A stretch of DNA of 64,000 nucleotides from Nectonema munidae (GCA_030549495.1 JAUIRK010000188.1:1-64000), one strand, 5' to 3'; shown: positions 19,040 to 30,532, numbered from the stretch's first letter. Numbers and translations are program-made. The notes: generated by a model from the sequence alone, not told the origin.

Positions 19040-19620
19040 GAAGAACTTCTTCCCTTGTGTAGAGATGGGGATCATTGATCAAAACCTTCTATGATTGATT
19101 GCAAAACCGGATTTAGAGCCTTTGTAAAGAATGTTGCTCCGCATGTTTCATGGACCCATTGCATGATTCATCGTTATGCTTTTGGCAATGACAACTCTTC
19201 CATTTGAACTTCAACAAGTACTCACGGTCGTTGTTAAGATTGGAAACCATATCCGAAAGATCTCTACTACAAGAGTTTTTAAAATGCTTTGTGAAGAAAT
19301 GGGTGCAAATTTTTTCATTATTCTTTTTCACACGGAGGTACGATGGCTTTCGCGTGATAAACATTTTGGGCAAAATTAAATAGTGAATATCATATTCTTT
19401 CCATGCGTGCACTCTCTTTAATTGAGTCTCCTTCAACCTATCGTTGCGAATCTGGATTCTCTGCAATAATGGCTTTAAAAACAACTGCTTCTAATAAACT
19501 TGTATTTGATGCAGACATGAGGTGTTATCTCTCAACCATTGCTCCTCGCTTTGATAAACTTTTAGTTGCAAAAACAGTACCAACCTTTCCATTGAGGCAA
19601 AGTAAATTTTGTATGATTTT
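19040..19620 (+). pseudogene. Decayed ZBED5-like hAT transposase
   Basis: Plus-strand fragments in order: GFRAFVKNVAPHVSWTHCMIH (about 19110-19170), then in another frame FKMLCEEMGANFF and LFHTEVRWLSRDKHF (19290-19370), then after a deletion IESPSTYRCESGFSAIMALK and DMRCYLSTIAPRFDKL (19420-19570). The last block is the hAT C-terminal dimerisation region. The relative at 44964-45460 has the same block. Most of the middle of the protein is lost, and frames change at least twice. Confidence 0.8.
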
Positions 19621-19784
19621 TAATAGTTTTATGAATTTAGACTTTTTCAGTAGTTATAAATTTTATTTGTTTGTATTATTTTCAATAAATGAAAACCATT
19701 TTATTTTATTTTTATGCCAAATGAAACAATATAAAAATAACTATAGCGGTCATGATTATTTATTTGAAAGTTTTGAAGGTTAAT

Positions 19785-20870
19785 ACGATAAAAAGATTAA
19801 GAACCGTAAAATTTTATCTTTTATTTTGAGATCACATAATGAGGATTTTAGACATGAAAATTATCAAGTTTTTTGAGAGAGAAAAATTTTATATAAAATA
19901 TTTCTATATGATGCAATTGTGGCATGTGTATAAAATGATATTTTCCATTACAGGTGGTTGAATTTCAATAAATTTTTCTAATTTATTTTCACCTCTCTGA
20001 TCAGAAAGAACCTTTCCAGTACAAAATTTCAGAAAATTTTACACTTCAATGATGAATATTTTTCAGAAGAAAAGAAGGGTTGCGAAGTCAGAGTCGATGG
20101 AATAGGAGATTTTAAAAGGATAGGAGTCCGATTTAAAGTGGGTTTCTAATACAATTTAGGAATCAGAGTCGCGATTTTTAAAAAAAAATGTAAGAATATG
20201 AAGTGGTCATTCTTTATTCGAAGTCAGGAGAGAAGTGTTGGCGTTAAATTTATCAAGTTTTTAAGTATTTGGAGTCGGATTTTTTTAAGTTCCTGATGTC
20301 AGAGTCTAATTTTTATAAGTACCAGGAGTCCTAGTTGCATATTTTCCTTCCGACTGCGCAACTCTTAAAATAATTTAAATATTATTAGAAAATTCAATTT
20401 AGTGTATGTATTACAACATGATTTTTTCATTTTTATAAAAAGTAGATGTAATGTAATACTTTTTTATTTCTTTTCTTCTAATTTTCAAACTGACAAAGAA
20501 TATTATGTTCAGGGCAGCGCCCTTATATTTCCAAGCGGCGCCCAGGGCAAACTTTACAATGGCGCCCATGAGCAAAAGTTTTAGCGATGCCTATTTCCCA
20601 AGTTTCGCTCTTGTCCTGTACTATGACAAAAGGTATTAATGACACCGTAAAAGTTTTTTTTCTCATTTGTAACAATTTAGGTGTATTCTATGTATATATT
20701 TTTTTAATATTTCCTGCCCCAAAGAAGTGTCACCCTTGACATATGGCCCTTTTGTCCCCCGTATATGAGGGGGCCTTGCTCCCTTTTACGGTAAAATGAT
20801 TATACGAGTATAAAAGTGTTTTTGCTTCGTTTATTAATTTTAGTTCAAAATTTAAGCGTATTTCTTTTTA
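19785..20870. other. Intergenic with MITE pieces, upstream of RFC2
   Basis: Apart from the GGAGTCGG MITE (20075-20368), it holds CAGGGCAGCGCCC at 20513, which looks like one end of a hAT MITE. No matching second end was found. I see no clear promoter for the RFC2 gene in the last 300 bp, which are A/T-rich. Confidence 0.45.
20075..20368. mobile_element. GGAGTCGG-type MITE, copy 1
   Basis: Left end GGGTTGCGAAGTCAGAGTCG and right end CCGACTGCGCAACTCTT are imperfect inverted repeats. The interior repeats AGGAGTC and GGAGTCGG several times. Related copies are at 32688-32908 and, partly, about 47085-47165. Confidence 0.6.
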
Positions 20871-20871
20871 A

Positions 20872-21849
20872 ATGACTTTATGTAATGCTATTCCATGGGT
20901 CGAAAAATATAGACCAAGAAAGCTATGTGACATTGTTGGAAATGAGAATACGATTGAGCGATTGAAAGTCTTTGCCAAAGACGGTAACGTGCCTAACTTA
21001 CTTCTTTGCGGCTCTCCTGGAATCGGCAAAACGACGAGTATCCAATGCCTTGCTAATGAAATGCTCGATCCAAGCCTGATAAAAGAAAATGTACTTGAGT
21101 TGAACGCTTCGAACCAGCGCGGAATCGATGTAGTGCGTGAAAAAGTTAAGTCATTCGCCCAAAAAAAGACTTCCTTGCCCAAGAATAAGCATAAGATAAT
21201 CATTTTGGATGAGGCAGACAGCATGACTGCTTCTGCCCAGCAAGCGCTGAGGAGAATCATGGAGATTTATTCGGAAACGACTCGCTTCGCCCTGGCCTGT
21301 AACACCTCGGAAAAAGTGATTGAGCCGATACAATCAAGATGTGCCTTAGTTCGTTATTCGCCGTTGTCTGACGCTGAAATTTTAAAGAGACTGTTGGAAA
21401 TCTGCTCTTTTGAATCCCTCAGTTACACTAGCGATGGCTTGGAAGCCATTATATTCACTTCGCAGGGGGATTTGCGACAAGCCATAAATAATCTGCAATC
21501 CACCTACTTCGGCTTTGGACATGTAGATTCAGAAAATGTCTTCAAAGTGTGCGACCAACCCCATCCCATCCTAGTTCAAAGGATGCTAGAAAAGTGCAGT
21601 GAAGGGAGTGTTTGCGAAGCGATTCCTATCCTAGCTTCGCTCCTCCACTCCGGCTACTCCTGTGAAGATATAATTGGAACAATATTCAAAGTCTGCAAGA
21701 CGTTGCCTCTGCCTGAGTACTTGAAATTGGAGTTTTTGAAAGCTATAGGATGTACCCAGATGCGTCTTATTGACCTCAACTCTCCTATACAACTGTCAGC
21801 CCTTCTTGCTAAATTTTGTAAAATCACTCTTTCTGCTGCAAAACTATGA
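20872..21849 (+). CDS. RFC2: Replication factor C subunit 2 (clamp loader small subunit)
   Basis: 325 residues, one uninterrupted exon. RFC2 is one of the four small AAA+ subunits that load the PCNA sliding clamp onto primed DNA in the nucleus. Visible landmarks: PWVEKYRP near the start (8-15), Walker A GSPGIGKT (47-54), [12 protein letters not shown] (78-89), Walker B IILDEAD (110-116), sensor-1 Asn 144, the SRC arginine-finger motif (155-157) and sensor-2-region [13 protein letters not shown]. The collar region FKVCDQPHP and [11 protein letters not shown] agree best with RFC2 (RFC40) rather than RFC4 or RFC5. Length is slightly under the usual 330-355 because the N-terminal tail is short. 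The third variable Walker A residue is Ile where most family members have Thr. The GC content is well above that of the flanks. Lack of introns allows a retrocopy, but there is no poly-A tract or duplication, so a functional gene is more likely. Confidence 0.95.
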   Translation: MTLCNAIPWVEKYRPRKLCDIVGNENTIERLKVFAKDGNVPNLLLCGSPGIGKTTSIQCLANEMLDPSLIKENVLELNASNQRGIDVVREKVKSFAQKKTSLPKNKHKIIILDEADSMTASAQQALRRIMEIYSETTRFALACNTSEKVIEPIQSRCALVRYSPLSDAEILKRLLEICSFESLSYTSDGLEAIIFTSQGDLRQAINNLQSTYFGFGHVDSENVFKVCDQPHPILVQRMLEKCSEGSVCEAIPILASLLHSGYSCEDIIGTIFKVCKTLPLPEYLKLEFLKAIGCTQMRLIDLNSPIQLSALLAKFCKITLSAAKL

Positions 21850-21920
21850 TTTCCTTTTTTCATATCTTTTCTACATTTTATAAATTTCTTACACTTTTCT
21901 CAATATTTATTTATTTTTAG

Positions 21921-22051
21921 TTGTCGGTATCGCATCCAAGGGAAGAATAATCTTCCATAACTGGACAGATGTTAGGGATAGTCACGATCGGGTTTCGAAC
22001 CCAAACCATCTGGATCAAGACCCTACGTTTCCACCACTAAGCCATCTGCCA
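21921..22051 (-). repeat. tRNA-derived SINE, second family
   Basis: On the minus strand TGGCTTAGTGG (A box) is followed by GGTTCGAAACCC (B box, 22002-21990) and a tRNA-unrelated tail (CTGTCCAGTTATGGAAG). It differs from the family at 16448 and 49258. It starts about 70 bp after the RFC2 stop. Only one copy is in the window, so the boundaries are approximate. Confidence 0.72.
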
Positions 22052-23289
22052 TATTCAGCTTTTGTTTTCGATTTCTCTTATTCCTCCAGATAGACAACTT
22101 ATGTAAAATATCTTCCACCAACATAATGTTTTATTTCGATCATAATAAAGTGGTGAAAGTTTTATAAAGAAATTTCTGATGGTGCGAGTTCATAAAAACA
22201 TTTTATGTTATATCTTTTAATTCATCCCAAATTTTTATGGACGTAGTATTTTTTTTAATAATTAAATTCGTGGTGCTATAATTGAGAATAAAATATATAC
22301 TATTGAAACACGAGTGAAAGCCATTGATAAGTTCTTTTTCGTTATTAAGATCTTACAAGTTATATCCATTGGGTTAGTTATTTTGTACACCTTGGTGAAA
22401 ATAAGTTTACACAAGTACTCAATATATTATTAATTTTGACCCAATCAATTTTGCTTTTGTGATCTACAAATAAATATATGCAGAGCCGTAGACAGGGAGA
22501 GCAAGAGCGGGCTCTAGCCCCCCCCCCCTCCTAAAATTTTCAAATTAATAATATTTTTTAAAGAATTAGAAAACTTTTACATAAAATAACACTAATCTTA
22601 CCACACTCCACAGTCTTTTCTACAGATGACGGATGAAATAAATACCAATAGAGATATAATGGGATATAGAGATTTCGGAACCCAGTTGCTAATATGTTTT
22701 TGGTTTTAGACCCTCCTAAATTTTTTTCTGGATATACGTTTGTCGGGTCAACGATAAAATATCGAAGTCAAGACAAATTGTAAATATTTTCCACCCAAAA
22801 AATCTAATTGACATAATGTCCAATGTTGTGTCTGACTCATTATTTCGACCATTTTATTAAATAACTAACTATTTATCTATAAAACACTTAATTAGATAAG
22901 CAAACTAACTAATTGGTACTATCTGCTGGATGAGTAAAATTTTGGATCTTATCTCTTTTCGACGTCCTGTCTTTCAATAATTTGCTATGCACTTATGTTT
23001 ATCAGTGCAATTTGTGACTTACAATTTGAAGTATTATTTGACAAGTTAAAATTCAGTAATCTTACATTAGGAAAGGAAAAATGCTGGGAAGTTACACGGA
23101 ATAAGAATCAGTATAACAATAACACGCGAGGTGCTCCATGAAATCACAGCATACTATATATATATACTATTCTTTCAGAATACTAGAGTTGCCTGTCGGA
23201 GGGATAATATCCAACCCTGAATCCTTGTACTCGCGACCTAGATTCCAAATATTTAAAAAGCTAATATATTTAATGACCAATCATGGTGC
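22052..23289. other. Intergenic with one MITE end
   Basis: CAGAGCCGTAGACAGGGAG followed by a C tract at about 22486-22535 looks like a DNA-transposon end; I found no partner. The rest is AT-rich without coding signal. Confidence 0.45.
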
Positions 23290-23850
23290 ACATTAGGAAA
23301 AAACGAAATAGTGATTGTGAGATGCAAGGATAATGGTCAAGTAACAATTGGGTCAAACTGCGTTGGCGTTAATCCTTTAAAGAAAAAAATACGTTGGAGC
23401 CGAAAAGATAGAAAAATGATAGATATTAACGTTCAGCTGCTATCATCAACTATAACAGAGGCATGGCTGGAACAGATTTGCAAAATCATGCATTATCCTG
23501 TATCGTGCCAGCATTAGATCTAAAAATGGTGGTTTCCTTCTAAATAAGACTTTTTGGTCTAATCTTCTATGTTTAACTCTTATATTCTACAAAAAGTTAG
23601 AAGCAAAGATGATTAAAAAAGTCTTATTTGTTTTACTAGAACAGTAGTTCAAACATACCTTCAAAAAGCTTCAAGATTCAAAAGAAAGAACGGTTATTAT
23701 CTTTCAACAAAAAAATTGTAAAAGAAATCAAAAATCATCAGACACGTCATTTTGTTGTCAGTAAAGAAAAAACAAGATATGTGCTTACTGCTGCCATGTT
23801 CAATGCGTAAAGGCATGAATATGTTAAATGTAACATTTTGCCTTGCATTT
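23290..23850 (+). pseudogene. Decayed piggyBac transposase, C-terminal part
   Basis: The first frame gives VIVRCKDNGQVTIGSN and IRWSRKDRKMIDI (to about 23430). A second frame continues NYNRGMAGTDLQNHAL (about 23440-23500), the block carrying the third catalytic aspartate of piggyBac transposases. Later, TRHFVV and CAYCCHVQCVK (23740-23810) resemble the C-terminal cysteine-rich finger. Frameshifts and the missing N-terminal two thirds make this a relic. It is unrelated in sequence detail to the piggyBac copy at 44263-47059. Confidence 0.78.
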
Positions 23851-25510
23851 TAAATATTTACTGCTTTTCACAATTGATAAAATTGCATTTTTTTTTAAAT
23901 AAATTTTTTTCTTTTTTCATTCCCAGTGTCATCTATAGGTGACACTTCCTTTTTGGATCCAAATCAATTTTTTTTATTCCATTTGGGATTTTATGTTATT
24001 TTCTAACATTTTAAAGTTGTTATAACAAAAATTCGGAATAATTACCCTTCTCAAAAAAATTGGGTTCATACCGATTAAGAACCAAAATTGAACCACAACC
24101 AAACAAAAAATGGTATGCATTGTTATACTAAAAAAATAGGGGATATGCGATTGCAGCCTTTTTAAATCTACCACTGCCCACATTGTGTGTAGACAAAATT
24201 TAAGATCAGATCATAGATATTAAATTACTCTACAAGCTATATACACTGCAATTAATAGATCAATAATTTTATGTAATCCTTGTGATATTACTAGGTTTTT
24301 TTTCTTCAACTTTGCCATGCTCTCCACAAAACAAAAGTTTGAGAGGCGCCGTTGAGAACCCTAGATCTAGTGTTTTTGATAGAGGGAATCCTAAATTTGT
24401 CAAAATCGTTTTTTGCTAGCTACCTTTTTCAATTTCTTTAGTATATAAATTTTTAGAAGTTTAAACATATATTTTATCCTCCATTTTTAATTTCTTGAGT
24501 TTTGCCTAGAAGAGAAATATGTTCGAAGGATCAGATCAGAGATGGGTGAATATAAATTTTTTGTCTTCTCAAGAATTTTTAGTCTGGCTCAAGGGACATA
24601 CAAGTTTGGTCAGAATCGTACTATACTGAACTGATGATTTATGTCGATCCTACACTAATAACTAGTTCACCTATAAATCCTTCAAAAATTGAGCTAACAG
24701 CTTCAAAAAGTTGAATTTATTGGTAAAAAAATTGACCTAAAAGATTATTCTATAATCACTTTTCGCAATTATCATTAATATTATTGTAATTTGTAACATA
24801 ACATGAAATATTTTAGAGTGTTCTCATGTGCGATCTTTAGACAAAATCTTTTTAATCACTAGATGTTATCTTTCCCTTGTCAGGCCTGTCTTTAGAAAAG
24901 AGCATACATATGCGTAGATACACTTCTTTTTTCATATGTTTATAATTTTTCCATTATAGCTTCTTATATCACATACATCACCATCTTCAGGTAAGGTATT
25001 TTTATATAAATCAAATCTCAACTCTGAAATAATTTTAAAAATGAATAATATATTTTTTAGTTGGTTTGTGAACTCTTCAGGATATAAAAGCAATTCCATC
25101 ATTTGTTAAATACTTGCTCTTTGTTTGTTAACTTGTTGAATTTTTACAAAATCTAGATTACTTACAAAAAATGGACTATTAAAAAAGTTTACTTTTGTTG
25201 ACCCAATAACTTGCACTTCTTTTACACAAACGTTACAAAATAAGATAATTAACGTGTTTTAGAATAAGTGCTATTAGAAATCAAAAGTTGACTTAGTAAT
25301 AGTTGAACCCTAGTAATAACATAATAAGTAACAACTACTTTTCATGATAGATATGAAGAAGTCCTTCTTCTGATCATATGGCTGATCGAATATAATGCGG
25401 TATCCACGTGTCCTTCAAATTGATAGGTCAAAAAACAGCAAAAAAATCTTTTGAACTTTTCATCAAAATCAGTATTATTCACTTCATTCCCAAATTATTT
25501 ATTTAAATTA
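23851..25510. other. Intergenic, no gene seen
   Basis: AT-rich, no domain recognised on either strand. A short inverted pair, GTGTCATCTATAGGTGACAC near 23928, is a small perfect hairpin of unknown meaning. Confidence 0.4.
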
Positions 25511-25514
25511 AAAA

Positions 25515-25830
25515 ACACAACGCCAAAGCATAACGCTTTGTTCATTCATCAGAAGTGAAGATGAAGCACAGTGGCATCGTCCGAGAAAATGATATCGCCG
25601 AGTCTACTCTTCGCGAATTTCTTTAAGATGAGCAGAAACCGAGTGTTTTTTTGACACAAGTAAAGGAATGAAGGAAAAAAAGTTAATTCGGCTAAAGATT
25701 TACTACTTGATTTAACTCTGTTTAATTGATTTGTCCAAAACTTGAATTAGGCACTCCTCTGGACCAGTAATTCCTTCACAGGTCAAGAAAAATAGTAAAC
25801 TATGCACTGTAAAACGGACTCCTTTCTTAG
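25515..25830 (+). pseudogene. Possible pogo-type transposase N-terminus relic
   Basis: Translations in shifting frames give EDEAQWH, then RENDIAESTLREFL and DEQK, like the psq/CENP-B-type helix-turn-helix at the start of pogo-like transposases. Downstream SGPVIPSQVKK resembles the LSGPIL-type block that usually follows. Stops interrupt every frame. The match rests on short motifs only. Confidence 0.4.
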
Positions 25831-26622
25831 AAGCCGTGGATGGTTATATCGTTTTCAAAAACGTCATGAATAAGTTCTGGTGAAGTTCGATCTGCTTATA
25901 CAATTGATGCAAAAAAATTATTCAGATTTTACAACAATACTTAATCAAAAAAGATCTAGTAAACAAATAAAAGACCGTATAACTCTCCTTTTTGTTGCAA
26001 CTTAATTGGTAATCAAAATCTGCATACTCTTCGTGTTGAAAGTGATTCAAGGTTCCCAGGTGATTCAAGCATATTAATATGAATAGCATGTCACTTGAAA
26101 ACAAAAAAAGCTTGGATGGCGTCAACTGTATTTGAAAATTAGTTTGAAAAGTCATTTGTTCTCAAAGTTCAACTCTATTTGCGATTCTACTAGAAAAAGC
26201 TGCTACAACTTCTCCATCTTATCCAATTTTAGCAGTGACTTCTGATTCACAAAGTAAAGCTTTTTTTGCCACCTAATACTTCTAGTAAAATTCAGACACT
26301 TGCTCAACGGTCATTTTTTAGTTTTAGATAAATTAGCACATATAACTAGTTAAAGAAAAGATATTTTCACCTTTCACTACCTTTCCGTTTCTAAAACATA
26401 TTAGCCTTAAAGATGCTTTTTATTTCTACCAGAAATAATCAATCATTGTTGGAATCACGCTCTGTATGTCATATTCAAAGAAGACAAGAAAACATGGAAA
26501 AAATTCTTTGGACTTTACAAATGAAGAAATGACGACTGCAAATAAACAAATTGATAGCAAACATTGAAGGAGAAACTCTTAAAACTCTTATTGATATCAA
26601 TGACCAAAAGTGGACAATGACT
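25831..26622. other. Intergenic, no gene seen
   Basis: AT-rich. The small minus-strand ORF at 26155-25922 has no recognisable content. Confidence 0.4.
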
Positions 26623-27293
26623 CAGGGGCGCACATCTGGGGAGGGGGGGGGGGGGCTACACGCTTCCCCCCTCTCCTTTCCCTCACTAATTGTCAACAAG
26701 CGTAGTTCATATTAAATGAATTGGTTGGGTGGATTTGCTCTGTACTGAGATGCATTGTTTACAATTAAATTTTAAGATGTTTAGCAACGAAATGTTACCA
26801 AACTAGATTAGCAACACAGAAAAACAAAGAATTATCTTACGTAATCTTCATATTCTACCTACAAATATATTCAGTTAGTAAAGTAAATTGTTTCAAAATT
26901 TATTTAGGACTTGGGTCAGTGAATTGACAGGTATAAAGTCGTGTATTTAAATTTGGTCCTTTTAAAAAGAAATTGAAGGTTTAAAATTTTTGGAAGAAAA
27001 TTTGCTACAAACTTTAAATTTATATAAATTGGCTATCCCATTTCAAAAGTTATACGCTAAAATTACATAAGTGAAATTATTTGTAAAGTTTTTTAACAAA
27101 AATTTTAATTAACGCGTGAAAACATTTTCCTAACGTGTGTATTCTATTACATTAATTTAACTATTTCATTTACAGTAATCAATACAGATAAACTTTTTAG
27201 CTTTAAATTATAGAATATACTTTGTAAAAATATTTACCCCGCTGAAAAATTCATGGGCTCCTGTCCAAAATCCTGGCTACATTACTGCCCCTG
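26623..27293. mobile_element. Possible hAT-type element
   Basis: CAGGGGC at the left and GCCCCTG at the right (27287-27293) could be terminal repeats, and the right end read inward (CAGGGGCAGTAATGTAGCC) resembles common hAT ends. Past the first seven bases the ends diverge, and the flanks CAATGACT and ATAGAATA do not match as a target duplication. A G tract follows the left end. Tentative. Confidence 0.35.
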
Positions 27294-27558
27294 ATAGAAT
27301 ATAACTCAAATTTGCATTATTATATCAATGAAGTGGAAAGTAATGAAAAAAATATATTAAATATATTCATTCTAAGACTTAACCTTAAAACAAGAAAAGC
27401 AATATCGAAAATCTACTCAGAAGACAAACAAGTCCAATAAATACTATAAAAAACCTATATAATTCAGACAATTGAAAATTATGAAATGAAGATGTGCTCC
27501 CCTGAGCTAGAGTTATCAAAACTGTCATTGATGCAAATATGTGAAGATTTAGGTGAAA

Positions 27559-27612
27559 CCTGCTTAAGCGAGCCAGTCTCGGGACCAAATTAAACTGGCT
27601 CACTTAGGCAGG
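27559..27612. repeat. Palindromic end of the Tigger-like element
   Basis: CCTGCTTAAGCGAGCCAG (27559-27576) pairs with CTGGCTCACTTAGGCAGG (27595-27612) at 16 of 18 positions around an 18-base loop. CCTAAGCAGG at 27618-27627 repeats the outer part again. Subterminal inverted repeats of this sort are common at pogo/Tigger ends and may bind the transposase. Confidence 0.75.
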
Positions 27613-27717
27613 CGGCTCCTAAGCAGGAAACAAAAATTTTATTTAACATTGAAATAATCACTAATAAAAGATTGTTTTAGCCTTTTTATGCCCATCGTAG
27701 TTGTTATATTTTCCAAA

Positions 27718-28774
27718 TCAATAACTTTGCTTAGATATGAGGCATTTCCATGGTGAGAAGCGAATCTTTTTAGTTGTTCGAGATATAAGCTGAGCCTGAG
27801 CAGGTAAATCCCAATGTACTAACTCATTGTTAGTTGCCAGCTCTTTATCGATTTCATCAAGTTTATCATACTCTTGACTAAACAAGTTTTTCGAAAGTAG
27901 AAGTATTGAAGTTGATACATCGTTTAAATTTTCATTTTCTTCGTCCCTTTCGCATATTACCTGATTGTTTTCTTCTGAGTTAAAACCACAATGAGCAAAA
28001 CATTTCTGAATTGTCAAACGTTCAACTTCGTCCCATGAGTTACTAAAGCAATATATTGCTTGATGAAGAGTAATTTTATTAATAACTTCAGGTCCTGTGA
28101 TGGTTTCATCAATTTGTAATTGATTTAAAATATATGTGATTTGTTTTTTTCTGTATTTCAATTTAACAGTCTGAATGACCCCTTGATCCATTGGTTGGCA
28201 TACATGTGTTGTGTTTGCAGTTAAAAAAAAATAATTTTATGTTTTCAAGGTGAAGATGAAAATGAGAAGACGCGTTACCTAAAAAAAAAAGCAAAAATTT
28301 TCGTTTTTGGGCTTGCATGCTTTTGTTTAAATTTTTTAACCAAATCGTAAAGAAATCACCAGTCATCCAAGCTTTCGAATTATTCAAGTAGGTGACAGGC
28401 AAATTTTCAACTTTTATAGCTTTGAAACAACGAGGTTTTCTGTTCATCCCAATCACGACAGGCTTTAGTTTTTCTCCTGTCATAGAAGAACATAATAGAA
28501 CTGTTACTCGTACTTTTGAACTCTTAATACCATGGCAATCTTGATTTTTAACTTGATATGTTTTTCTTGACGTATTGCTTCGATAAAATAGCCCTGTTTC
28601 GTCCATATTAAATATATTCTCAGGTTTATAATCTTTGCAAATTTCATGTAAGCTTTCTCTCCAGTTTTTAATAACACTTAAATCTACTTGGTTCTGCTCT
28701 CCACTGACTGTATGAAGCACAATACTGTTTCTTTTAAAAAAACTTTGCAACCATCCGTTAGAAGCCTTTAGCAA
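27718..28774 (-). pseudogene. Tigger-like transposase, broken
   Basis: The first frame (28774-28163) opens with FKRNSI-type CENP-B helix sequence, then NIFNMDETGLFYR with the first catalytic Asp, KVRVTVLLCSSMTGEKLKP, and LGNASSHFH where the family has LDNASSH, so the second catalytic Asp is Gly. A one-base frame change at about 28180 leads into the second frame (28191-27718), which opens MDQGVIQTVKLKYRK with the third Asp and continues into the poorly conserved C-terminus. Missing residue, frameshift and lost N-terminus all say inactive. Confidence 0.82.
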
Positions 28775-29198
28775 AAGAAGTTTTTATAAAAGGTCTCTGA
28801 AGACTTTTAGCAAAATTACAAAAAATTTTAACAGATTTCGGCCCACCCTATAAGAAATTTCTGGATTCGCTACTGACATGCTTATATTCAACATACGCAG
28901 ATAAGGCTCAATTACCTTCAGCGCATGTGCAAGAAGAATATTACATCAAAACACTCTCTCCATCCATCAACCATCACAAACACAACAACCATTTCTCACC
29001 AGCAAATTAAACCTTACAATAATAACCGTGTCCATCCACAGTTATTGCATTTTCATAATATTTCAACCACAAAAAATACAACACATGACATTACCAACAC
29101 ACAATAGACTAACCACAATTACACACATACTTTCTCATTTCTGTGTTTCACAATACATACCGTGTTCCACGTAAGCCAATATATTTTATTACCACACA
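28775..29198. other. Intergenic, no gene seen
   Basis: The sequence around 28845-28880, read on the minus strand, begins CAGTAGCGAATCCAG and could be one end of another DNA transposon. From 28930 to 29140 the plus strand is A/C-rich with CACAA repeats. No gene recognised. Confidence 0.4.
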
Positions 29199-29206
29199 CA
29201 CTCACA

Positions 29207-29369
29207 TAGAGCCCGCGCTACCTATTAAATTTTGGGGCACAAGCCCTCCCCCCCCCAACTATTTCTCAAGCCCCCAGCTTTTCTATCAGTTTTTTCTGAT
29301 AGTTCAAAAATTAGCGCCCCAATAAAGCCCCCCCCCCTCCCCCAAAATTTTTGCTTAGCGCAGGCACTG
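29207..29369. mobile_element. 163-bp hAT-type MITE
   Basis: Flanked by identical CACTCACA (29199-29206 and 29370-29377). The ends TAGAGCCCGCGCTA and, inverted, CAGTGCCTGCGCTA match at 11 of 14 positions. The interior has long C tracts on both sides (29250 and 29325) and no coding capacity. Confidence 0.78.
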
Positions 29370-29560
29370 CACTCACATCATTCATTTTAATTCTATTATG
29401 CGATTCATATTTCGTTTGAAAATTAATCAAAAAACGATTTAAAAATGGCTATTATTTCTCAAATTCTCTAGTTTACTAATAATTAGATTTTTACACATAT
29501 ATACCCATTTTCAAGTATGTTGGATACTCACTTTCAAGTATATTCAATTCAATTCTTATC
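29370..29560. other. Spacer with a short motif shared with 41862
   Basis: ATATACCCATTTTCAAGTA occurs here (about 29500-29518) and again at about 41868-41886. It may be a piece of an unrecognised dispersed repeat. Confidence 0.4.
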
Positions 29561-29569
29561 TATCAATGA

Positions 29570-29703
29570 TCCAATGTTTCGAGCTAAGCGAGAAACAAAC
29601 ATTCTACGAATGATCCAATGTTGCGAGCTAAGCAAGAAACAAACACTCTACCAATGGTCATATATTTTGAACGAAGCGAGAAACCACTACGCCACCGGCA
29701 AGT
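29570..29703 (+). mobile_element. Relict Helitron 3' end
   Basis: TTTCGAGCTAAGCGAGAAAC is followed by two further diverged copies of that hairpin sequence, and the stretch ends ACGCCACCGGCAAGT. This corresponds to the hairpin plus GACCACGGGACCGGCTAGT of the units at 13964-16009. The terminal CTAG has become CAAG. The 5' part is not recognisable, so the copy is old. Confidence 0.62.
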
Positions 29704-30399
29704 ATAATATAATACCAAATGAACAAAAACGGTTAAGAAAGTAAACACTAGTTCAAAACCATATTTGGCCAAAAGGTCCTACCCTGTAAAATCTGTTGGC
29801 CAAACTATCCTACAATCGTTTTCACGAGAGGCGTAAATGTTTAAAATTAGAAGGAATGTAAATTTTTTAAATAATTTTAGATCAATGTATTAATTTTTTA
29901 TATAAATAAAACATATTTCCCCAAATGCGTCGAAAGATGAAATTATTGGAATGATAAAGGCGTTAAAATGAAAATTAAAAAATATAGACCTCGAATTACA
30001 CAAATCGATAAATAAAATTTTTAATCATCAGAAACAAAATAACTTTTCTTATCCAATTTTTAATGTTGAAAACAGATAACATATTCATTTTATAGAATCA
30101 TATCATGTCACATTTTTTGCTAATAAGACAATTCGTATATAAGCTTTATGCAAAAGATTAACAAAAGTATTAAACTGACTTTTTATTAAAAACAGAAATC
30201 TTTTGATGTAAATTTTAAATTTTAAAGACTTGGACTTTCTTGACATGTTTATTTTAGGTTCATCTCCGTATAAAATCGAATAGTAGTCTGCTAACGTTTC
30301 TTCACTCCAAAAGCGCGTATATAGTAGTTCAATCTTTTAAATATCCTTATGAAAGAGCTCACTCACTTTGTTGATCAGATACGGCTTCAAGATTTTCTC
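29704..30399. other. Intergenic, no gene seen
   Basis: AT-rich with no coding signal. Confidence 0.4.
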
Positions 30400-30403
30400 T
30401 TAA

Positions 30404-30532
30404 CCCATTTAAGGCCAAGCAAAGCAGACGATATCTAAAAAACGCAGACGATTTATATTCAAAGTCATTGAAAAAAGCAGACGAAGATGAAATTATATAT
30501 GTTCCAAAATAGGAACATTAGCCCTAAATGGG
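30404..30532. mobile_element. 129-bp piggyBac-type MITE
   Basis: TTAA at 30400-30403 and 30533-30536 flanks inverted ends CCCATTTAAGGC and CCCATTTAGGGC. Duplicated TTAA with CCC-starting ends is the piggyBac signature. The interior repeats GCAGACGA three times and has no coding capacity. Confidence 0.85.

Larger units (their letters stand above)
27549..28774 (-). mobile_element. 5'-truncated pogo/Tigger-like transposon
   Basis: The minus strand encodes the DDE half of a Tigger/Tc5-type transposase, followed by a non-coding 3' end. The plus-side terminus has GGTGAAACCTGCTTAAGC and a strong palindrome (27559-27612). The opposite end is not found, and the N-terminal DNA-binding region is missing, so the copy is truncated near 28774. 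Confidence 0.78.

Noticed and set aside
20868-21863. Minus-strand ORFs opposite RFC2 (130, 60 and 69 codons)
   Set aside because: They are shadows of the conserved plus-strand gene and have no recognisable content.
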